11,191 nt of DNA from an uncultured Dechloromonas sp. (GTDB lineage: Bacteria > Pseudomonadota > Gammaproteobacteria > Burkholderiales > Rhodocyclaceae). Below the pieces are notes generated by a model, which was not told where the DNA came from, made no database searches, and worked only from the letters and a program-made list of their open reading frames with translations. A program made the translations under genes and the position numbers. The DNA lies in NCBI GenBank assembly GCA_946477505.1, contig CAMKYP010000088.1, forward strand, positions 1 through 11,191, written 5' to 3'. Below, in pieces: positions 6,218 through 11,191 of the stretch (the first letter of the stretch is position 1; each line of letters starts with the position of its first letter).

Positions 6218-9200
6218 CTACCGCCCGGGTTCACGTCCCCGGTCAGCAGCCAGCCATTTCTGCAAAATTTCGTAGAAATATTCCGGATCGACCGGCTTGG
6301 TCAGGAAATCGTTCATGCCCGCTTCCAGGCATTGCGCGCGGTCTTCGGCAAAGGCATTGGCGGTCATCGCAATGATGGGCACCTTTCCGCCCCGCTCACG
6401 AATCGCGATCGCTGCCTCCACCCCGCTCATATTCGGCATCTGCATGTCCATCAGGATCGCAGCGTAAGCATGCTTGCCAGCCATGTCGACAGCCTGCCGG
6501 CCGTCTTCGGCAATGTCCACGCAAATTCCCGCCTCTTCAAGGAGAATTCTGGCGACTTCCTGATTGATCGGTTCGTCCTCGACAAGCAACACCGAGGAGC
6601 CTGAGCAATCGCGGCGCAGATGCTCGAGGGCCGGCGTTTCGTCGCCATCCCTCTTCTCCATCACCTGGCTACCTTTGGGGAAACGGACTGCGAACTGGAA
6701 TACGCTGCCTTTCCCGCACGTACTCTCAACCTTGATCTGCCCTCCCATCAGATTGACCAGATGCTGGCTGATCGCAAGCCCCAGCCCGGTACCGCCATAG
6801 AGCCTCGTCATCGAGCTGTCTGCCTGCTCGAATGCCGAGAACAGCCGCCCCATATCCGCCTCGGAGATGCCGATCCCGGTATCCCGGACGGCAAAAAGCA
6901 ACAGCATGTCGTCGGGTGTGTTGTCGAGGATGGCAACACTGATGGCGATCGATCCATGTTTGGTAAATTTGACGGCATTTCCGGAAAGATTGATCAACAC
7001 CTGCCCCAACCTCAGGGGATCGCCCTGCAACACCTGATCGGTTAGCTCCGTCGGCAAATGGGTCAGCATCTCCAACCCCTTCGCCCGCGCCTTGTGGCCA
7101 ACGAGACTGATCAGGTTCTCGAACACCGGAATCAGCTTGAAATCAACCCGTTCCAGGGTCATACGCCCGGCCTCGATCTTTGAAATATCGAGAATATCGC
7201 CAATCACCAGCAGCAGATGGTCAGCAGCGAGCTTTGCCTTGTCCAATTGCTCCTTGCCGACCGAATCGATCATATGCGACCTGGCGAGTGTGATCATGCC
7301 CATGATGCCGTTGAGGGGCGTGCGCAATTCGTGACTCATGTTGGTAAGGAAGGTGCTCTTGGCGCGGCTAGCCGATTCGGCGGCATCCTTGGCGCGAACC
7401 AATTCGGCCGTCCGCTCCTCGACCAGGAGCTCCAGATGATCCCTGTAGCGCTCCAGTTCCTCGCCGGCCGCTTTTTGCTCGGTAATGTCGTAGCAGAACC
7501 CGATATAGCCGATGAAATCGCCCCGACTGTTGAAGCGCGGACTCCCCAGATCGGTCAGCCAGCGATAACCGCCATCGGCATGACGCAAGCGATACTCCAT
7601 CGCAAACGGCAACCGCTGGTCAAAGTGCGTGACATAGATATCCAGGCAGCGCTGGTAGTCCTCGGGGTGAACCCCCTCCGTCCAGCCATACCCGAGTTCC
7701 TGCTCGAATGTTCGGCCAGTAAAGCGCAACCACGGATCATTGAAGTAATCGCACAATTTTTCGGGCGTCGATGTCCAGATCAGCGCCGAACCGCTGTTGG
7801 CAAGGTTGCGAAAATGCTGTTCGCTCTCCCGCAAAGCCGCCTCGGCTGCCCGGCGCGCGGTGATGTCTTCGCCTGACGACAACGCACCGACGATTTCTCC
7901 CGATTCGTTACGCAACAGGACGCTACGCCAGGCAATCAGGATTTCCCTCCCCTGACTATCGACAATCCTGTTTTCATATTGCTCGAGCAAAACACCTTTG
8001 CCGGAGATCAGCTGAGCAAAGGCCAAGCGGGGTGCTGCCGAATCATCGTTCGCCAGGAAGTGCTCGAACCAGTCCATGCCGATCAGGTCCTCCGCCGGCA
8101 GGCCAAGCATCTGCATCCCCTTGCGGTTGATCATCGCGATCCGACCGTTCACGTCGAGGGCAAGAATCAGCACATCGACGACATCCAGGTAACGCTGAGC
8201 GTTATCACGCTCGTGCCGCAGCGCCTCGGTGCGTTCGCGAATTTTTTCCTCAAGCGATGCATGGGACCGCTGGATCGCTTCTGCCATCTGGTTGAATGCC
8301 GACGACAACTGATGGATTTCAGCAGTATCGCCAGAACTGACGTTCGTACGTACCGCCAATTCGCCGCCGCCGAAGCGATGGGCATCCGTCGCGAGCTGGG
8401 CGATGGGTGCGGCCATCCGCTGGGCCACTATCCGTACTAGAAGCAGAGCTCCAAGACTCAACAACAACCCGGCCATGCCCAGATTGATCGCCCCTCCCTT
8501 CAAACCCGCCAGCGCCTCCGCCTTGCTCTGGATCATCACCAGCGTGTTCCCTTGAGTGCCGCTGAGCGGCAGAAACCTGAACGCCGCCAGATAGTCGTTT
8601 CCATTCGCATCGGTAAGCGTCAGGCTGCCCTCAAACCCAGGGGCCACGCGGGAAAGCGCTTCGGCCAGCCCTGCGTGCCGGCTACCTTGAACGATAACGC
8701 TCCCCTGGCTATCGAGAATGATGGTTTCGCTGCCTTGCAGAGTCGAAACCGCTTCTCCGCTGCCGGAAGTAAAGTGGGCGGCATCAATAATGGCAACCAT
8801 GATGCCGACCGGACTCCCCCAGGGCAACCCGTCGGTGTGCACGCCACGCACCTGGCGCATGATGATCAGATGGCTGCGCCCTTTCCAAATGACCTGATCG
8901 ATCAACTCGACAATACCCACCTGGGCAACCGAGCGTGCGAGCTCTGGATCGAAGAAGGCTTCGCCCAGGCCCTTGCCGCTGCCGGAACCGACTATCTTCA
9001 GGCTGACCGGATCAATCGCGTACAGCTCGACGTAACGATCCGGATAGGCGCGCAGCAGCCGCTCGAACAACCGGCTCACATTTCCCTGGAGATTACTTGT
9101 GTCCTGCTCGAACTGCCGGGCAAGCACCAAACTCTCCGACAGCACCAGCATGTCTCCGCGCCGTTCGGTCAGTCTATTGACGAAGTTTCTTTGCGCATGA

Positions 9201-9370
9201 TCCGCGGAAATTTCCAGCAGGCGACCGGCCTCGCTCAAACGCTGCGCACCGGCACCGTTCATGCCGAGCGAAGGCAACCCGAAATACCATAGGGCCATGA
9301 TGGAGCCCATGACCACGATAAACAACGCGCCAAAATATCGTGTGATGCGTGCCGAGAAGGAGTGTTTCAT
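6218..9370 (-). CDS. Membrane-bound hybrid histidine kinase with two PAS domains
   Basis: A 1050-residue inner-membrane sensor kinase. Domains in order: membrane segment about 13-31; periplasmic sensor about 32-294, probably a double-Cache fold; second membrane segment about 297-317; HAMP about 318-370; coiled coil 370-390; PAS 1 about 390-505; PAS 2 about 513-633 of PAS_3 type (GVHPEDY, MEYRLRHADGGYRWL, GFCYDITEQK); coiled coil; HisKA with the phospho-acceptor H680 in MSHELRTPLNG; HATPase_c with N798, DTGIG at 830-834 and GGTGLGL at 859-865; receiver with acidic EDE at 931-933, acceptor D975 and K1025. All catalytic residues are present. No Hpt or output domain follows, so phosphate must pass to a partner elsewhere. 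The ATG at 9370 is chosen because the basic stretch and first membrane helix follow at once; it lies 13 bp after the stop of the binding-protein gene. Its own ribosome site is weak, which suggests coupled translation. Confidence 0.95.
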   Translation of the reverse strand: MKHSFSARITRYFGALFIVVMGSIMALWYFGLPSLGMNGAGAQRLSEAGRLLEISADHAQRNFVNRLTERRGDMLVLSESLVLARQFEQDTSNLQGNVSRLFERLLRAYPDRYVELYAIDPVSLKIVGSGSGKGLGEAFFDPELARSVAQVGIVELIDQVIWKGRSHLIIMRQVRGVHTDGLPWGSPVGIMVAIIDAAHFTSGSGEAVSTLQGSETIILDSQGSVIVQGSRHAGLAEALSRVAPGFEGSLTLTDANGNDYLAAFRFLPLSGTQGNTLVMIQSKAEALAGLKGGAINLGMAGLLLSLGALLLVRIVAQRMAAPIAQLATDAHRFGGGELAVRTNVSSGDTAEIHQLSSAFNQMAEAIQRSHASLEEKIRERTEALRHERDNAQRYLDVVDVLILALDVNGRIAMINRKGMQMLGLPAEDLIGMDWFEHFLANDDSAAPRLAFAQLISGKGVLLEQYENRIVDSQGREILIAWRSVLLRNESGEIVGALSSGEDITARRAAEAALRESEQHFRNLANSGSALIWTSTPEKLCDYFNDPWLRFTGRTFEQELGYGWTEGVHPEDYQRCLDIYVTHFDQRLPFAMEYRLRHADGGYRWLTDLGSPRFNSRGDFIGYIGFCYDITEQKAAGEELERYRDHLELLVEERTAELVRAKDAAESASRAKSTFLTNMSHELRTPLNGIMGMITLARSHMIDSVGKEQLDKAKLAADHLLLVIGDILDISKIEAGRMTLERVDFKLIPVFENLISLVGHKARAKGLEMLTHLPTELTDQVLQGDPLRLGQVLINLSGNAVKFTKHGSIAISVAILDNTPDDMLLLFAVRDTGIGISEADMGRLFSAFEQADSSMTRLYGGTGLGLAISQHLVNLMGGQIKVESTCGKGSVFQFAVRFPKGSQVMEKRDGDETPALEHLRRDCSGSSVLLVEDEPINQEVARILLEEAGICVDIAEDGRQAVDMAGKHAYAAILMDMQMPNMSGVEAAIAIRERGGKVPIIAMTANAFAEDRAQCLEAGMNDFLTKPVDPEYFYEILQKWLAADRGREPGR

Positions 9371-9383
9371 CAAGACTCGCTCG

Positions 9384-10466
9384 TCACTCCGGATAATCGA
9401 AACGTCCCGTTTCGAAGAGGCGCGTATCGGCCAGGATGCTGACGAGATTATCGTTGCCCATGGCCGACTCGACATTGGCCCAACTCGCATCGGCCGGCAA
9501 TTTACCTAATCCCTTCAGAAAATCGAACTCATTTTTCAAAGGCGGCTGGGCGCGCGGATTGACGATGATGCGTGGCGCCGAAGGAATATTCAACAGCTCC
9601 CGGCGAGTGATGGCGGCGATCTGTGCCAAGGAAATGTCGCTCTTCTTCCCGGAAAACGTCTCGGCGTCATCCTTCACCCACTGCGCTGCCTTTTCCTGAT
9701 TGCGCTGGGAAAGCCTCAACCACTCGATAGCACGAACGTAGGCCGCGACCAAGGCGTTAACCGCTTGCGGCAAACGCTTGGCAACCTCGCGGGAAACCAC
9801 GAAATAATCGCTACTGGAGCCGCGAAAAACAATACGATTGACCTCGCTGTTGGCCAGCGCAATGGATGGTGCCGGTTCCCAAGCAGCAAACGCCTCGATC
9901 TCGCCCCGCGCCAGCGCCGCCGGCATTTCATCAACACGCATCGGCACCAGCCTGACATCCTTTTCCGACAAACCGGCGGAAGACAAACCCTGCAACAAGG
10001 TCTGATGCGCACTGGAAGCCTCCACATAAGCAATACGCTTGCCGGCCAACGCACCGACCTGCGCCCCGCCGCGCGCAACGATCGCAGTCGGCGACTGTTT
10101 GACCAAGCCGACGATCAACACATTGCCGGCTGCTGCTGCAAGCAGGGTCGGCATGTCGCCCAGCAATGCGGCATCGAGACGACCGTCGGCCAATGCGGGC
10201 AACATGTCCGCCCCACGCTGGAAAGGATAAGTCAGCAAGGGATTGCCCATGCCTTTCAGCTTCTCGAGCAAAATCCCGTCGCGCCGCATGACCGAACTCA
10301 ACACGCCGGAAGGCACCCCAAGCGGCTGTATGCCCACATCAATGGCCGGCGAATTCCGGTTCAGGCCATATCTGTCGACATAAGATCCGGTAGCCTGCGA
10401 ACACGGCGAAAACAACACGACCATCACGATCGCGACAAACCGCCAGCCACTACCAAAAATAGCCAT
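9384..10466 (-). CDS. Periplasmic SsuA/NMT1-like ABC-type substrate-binding protein
   Basis: A 360-residue exported binding protein. The signal peptide covers about residues 1-26 (hydrophobic 9-19, then CSQA before the likely cut). The mature part has the two-lobe pattern of the SsuA/TauA/NMT1 families: IDVGIQPLGVPSGVL at 42-56, ALADGRLDAALLGDMPTLLA at 91-110, the GKRIAYVEASSAH hinge block at 142-154, VPMRVDEMPAALARGEIEA near 174-192 and AAWEPAP at 194-200. Relatives bind aliphatic sulfonates, taurine, nitrate or thiamine precursors; the ligand here cannot be told. No ATPase or permease gene is near. The next gene, 13 bp downstream, is a sensor kinase, which suggests a sensing role (inference). 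ATG at 10466 is chosen because GAGGG lies 7 bases before it and the signal peptide follows; the frame is open 30 codons further upstream. Confidence 0.9.
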   Translation of the reverse strand: MAIFGSGWRFVAIVMVVLFSPCSQATGSYVDRYGLNRNSPAIDVGIQPLGVPSGVLSSVMRRDGILLEKLKGMGNPLLTYPFQRGADMLPALADGRLDAALLGDMPTLLAAAAGNVLIVGLVKQSPTAIVARGGAQVGALAGKRIAYVEASSAHQTLLQGLSSAGLSEKDVRLVPMRVDEMPAALARGEIEAFAAWEPAPSIALANSEVNRIVFRGSSSDYFVVSREVAKRLPQAVNALVAAYVRAIEWLRLSQRNQEKAAQWVKDDAETFSGKKSDISLAQIAAITRRELLNIPSAPRIIVNPRAQPPLKNEFDFLKGLGKLPADASWANVESAMGNDNLVSILADTRLFETGRFDYPE

Positions 10467-10491
10467 TCTTGCCCTCACTGTGATTTTTATC

Positions 10492-10520
10492 AGATTACAG
10501 CCATGCAAGGCATTGAACAA
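10492..10520 (-). promoter_or_regulatory. Candidate promoter of the binding-protein/kinase operon
   Basis: On the minus strand TTGTTC (10515-10520; four of six -35 bases) and TAATCT (10492-10497; three of six -10 bases) are spaced 17 bp. The start would fall near 10485, giving a leader of about 20 bases that carries the GAGGG ribosome site. The weak -10 box suggests either a regulated promoter or that the true one lies elsewhere in the 150 bp between here and the tRNA terminator. Confidence 0.35.
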
Positions 10521-10615
10521 GTAACAACTTAATACCGGCGTCATTAAATCAGCCAATAAACGACGTATGCATGGAAATTTCGAAGCCCCTTGGCAAGTAT
10601 GGCGGCCAGAAAAAC

Positions 10616-10646
10616 AAAAAGCCCAACCAAATTGGCTGGGCTTTTT
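10616..10646 (-). terminator. Rho-independent terminator of the tRNA-Asn unit
   Basis: A hairpin flanked by five A residues on one side and five T residues on the other: GCCCA (10621-10625) pairs with TGGGC (10637-10641), CCA (10627-10629) pairs with TGG (10633-10635), with one A-C mismatch between them and a 3-base loop. It begins 11 bases beyond the tRNA 3' end on the minus strand, so it ends the tRNA transcript and isolates the binding-protein operon. By symmetry it could also work in the plus direction. Confidence 0.88.
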
Positions 10647-10657
10647 GCTTAATTCTT

Positions 10658-10733
10658 TGGCTCCCCGACCTGGGCTCGAACCAGGGACCTACGGATTAAC
10701 AGTCCGGCGCTCTACCGACTGAGCTATCGGGGA
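10658..10733 (-). tRNA. tRNA-Asn (anticodon GTT)
   Basis: A complete 76-base tRNA with encoded CCA. The acceptor arms TCCCCGA and TCGGGGA pair fully, with discriminator G. The D-arm is GCTC/GAGC with loop AGTCGGTA, the anticodon loop is CTGTTAA with GTT as anticodon, and the T-arm contains GGTTCGAGCC. The anticodon stem has an apparent C-U mismatch at its first pair (27-43). It has its own promoter and terminator and lies downstream of the ylqF/rbgA gene on the same strand. It is probably an essential decoding tRNA for AAC and AAU. Confidence 0.97.
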
Positions 10734-10742
10734 ATCGGTACA

Positions 10743-10761
10743 GTCGGCAATTGCTGCCGAC
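10743..10761 (-). other. Leader hairpin of the tRNA-Asn transcript
   Basis: A perfect 7-bp inverted repeat, GTCGGCA (10743-10749) and TGCCGAC (10755-10761), with a 5-base loop. It lies between the predicted transcription start (near 10764) and the mature tRNA 5' end at 10733, so it would form the 5' leader of the pre-tRNA. No T-run follows it on the minus strand, so it is not a typical terminator. Confidence 0.6.
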
Positions 10762-10770
10762 AGGGCGCGC

Positions 10771-10800
10771 ATTATATACAAAACTTTGGAGAAGTTGCAA
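10771..10800 (-). promoter_or_regulatory. tRNA-Asn promoter
   Basis: On the minus strand a perfect TATAAT (10771-10776) follows TTGCAA (10795-10800; four of six -35 bases) with 18-bp spacing. Directly after the -10 box comes GCGCGCCC, a GC-rich discriminator typical of stable-RNA promoters under stringent control by ppGpp and DksA in proteobacteria (established knowledge; its action here is inferred). Confidence 0.8.
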
Positions 10801-10834
10801 CGACAAGCATCTTCCCTGACAAATCCGTGAAAAT

Positions 10835-11191
10835 TCAGGCCCCGTCTGGCTCGACGGACGCCGGTTTGGCAAGTTCCTCGGCCCGCCGGGCACGCAGGCT
10901 CGGCGTTTCCAGGCTGATCCGCCCCAGCGCACCGCTGCGGTAGTCGGTGAGCAGAATGCCGGAGGCCTTTTCGAGGTCGAGTTCGCCGCCCCGCCCCTTG
11001 ATGATGCAGCCACGCTTCTTGGCCACGCCTTCGAGAACGGCCACGGCGTCCATGTCGTCAAGGCCGAATCCGTAGCGCGCCTTGAGCAGGGCCGGGTAGT
11101 GTTCGAGCAGGTAGCCGGCCAGCCAGGTGGCAACATCCTCGCCAATGTAGGCATTGACGCCCACGGCGTGGCTGGCGGCGAGCATCAGGCC
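10835..11191 (-). CDS. ylqF: Ribosome biogenesis GTPase YlqF/RbgA, C-terminal part (5' end outside window)
   Basis: The last 118 codons of a gene that starts beyond the right edge; the frame is open to the final base (Gly-Leu precede the first in-window Met). The text fits the helical C-terminal domain of YlqF/RbgA, a circularly permuted GTPase needed for late assembly of the large ribosomal subunit: HAVGVNAYIGEDVATWLAGY, LLEHYPALLKARYGF, a VAKKRG basic block, DLEKASGILLTDYRSGALG and RISLETP. The G motifs would all lie in the missing N-terminal part, so the assignment rests on this domain alone. The tail after ETP (about 22 residues) is charged and variable. The stop at 10835 leaves 101 bp to the tRNA-Asn gene, which has its own promoter; I see no terminator hairpin right after this gene. 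Confidence 0.85.
   Translation of the reverse strand, partial: GLMLAASHAVGVNAYIGEDVATWLAGYLLEHYPALLKARYGFGLDDMDAVAVLEGVAKKRGCIIKGRGGELDLEKASGILLTDYRSGALGRISLETPSLRARRAEELAKPASVEPDGA

Noticed and set aside
9371..9490. N-terminal extension of the histidine kinase to 9490
   Set aside because: It would overlap over 100 bp of the binding-protein gene; the ATG at 9370 places the first membrane helix near the N-terminus as expected.
10395..10466. Lipoprotein signal in the binding protein
   Set aside because: The cysteine is preceded by FSP; proline at the -1 position does not fit a lipobox, while a signal peptidase I site (SQA) follows.
10560..10740. tRNA-Asn as an integration site of a genomic island
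   Set aside because: No integrase, no repeated tRNA 3' end and no shift in base composition are visible in the window; the adjacent hairpin is an ordinary terminator.
1..11191. CRISPR array, insertion sequence, or toxin-antitoxin pair
   Set aside because: No regularly spaced repeats, transposase motifs or terminal inverted repeats were seen, and no small gene pair has recognisable toxin or antitoxin features.

Overview
The window looks like a stretch of core chromosome from a GC-rich betaproteobacterium, probably Rhodocyclales (Dechloromonas/Azonexus-like). That placement is an inference from base composition, the protein families (RlhA, YaeQ, YlqF/RbgA, a large PAS hybrid kinase) and a tRNA-Asn gene with encoded CCA; no marker gene proves it. 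I see no insertion sequence, integrase, phage gene or CRISPR array.

Layout. (1) 36-314 (-): a small protein of unknown function, divergent from (2) 426-3152 (+), a two-gene unit of a Methyltransf_32-type SAM methyltransferase and rlhA, the 23S rRNA C2501 hydroxylase. (3) 3159-3869 (-): a second SAM methyltransferase, convergent with rlhA and divergent from (4) 4023-4739 (+), a protein with three zinc ribbons. A bidirectional hairpin terminator (4745-4775) separates it from (5) yaeQ (4858-5409, -). (6) 5530-6188 (+): an exported rhodanese overlapped by a small cysteine-rich reading frame that starts inside it. (7) 6218-10466 (-): an apparent operon of a periplasmic SsuA/NMT1-like binding protein and a 1050-residue two-PAS hybrid histidine kinase. 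(8) 10616-10800 (-): a self-contained tRNA-Asn(GTT) unit with near-consensus promoter, leader hairpin and terminator. (9) 10835 to the right edge (-): the C-terminal part of the ribosome-assembly GTPase YlqF/RbgA.

How the genes fit together. Translation is the commonest theme: RlhA modifies 23S rRNA, YlqF/RbgA assembles the large subunit, tRNA-Asn decodes, and the methyltransferase coupled to rlhA may also act on RNA (inference). The other theme is sensing. The binding protein has no permease or ATPase beside it; it sits directly upstream of a membrane kinase with a large periplasmic domain, so the pair may be a ligand-sensing system rather than an importer. The most noteworthy points are this binding-protein/kinase pair, the methyltransferase-rlhA pair with its possible leaderless start, and the small cysteine-rich gene nested over the end of the rhodanese gene.
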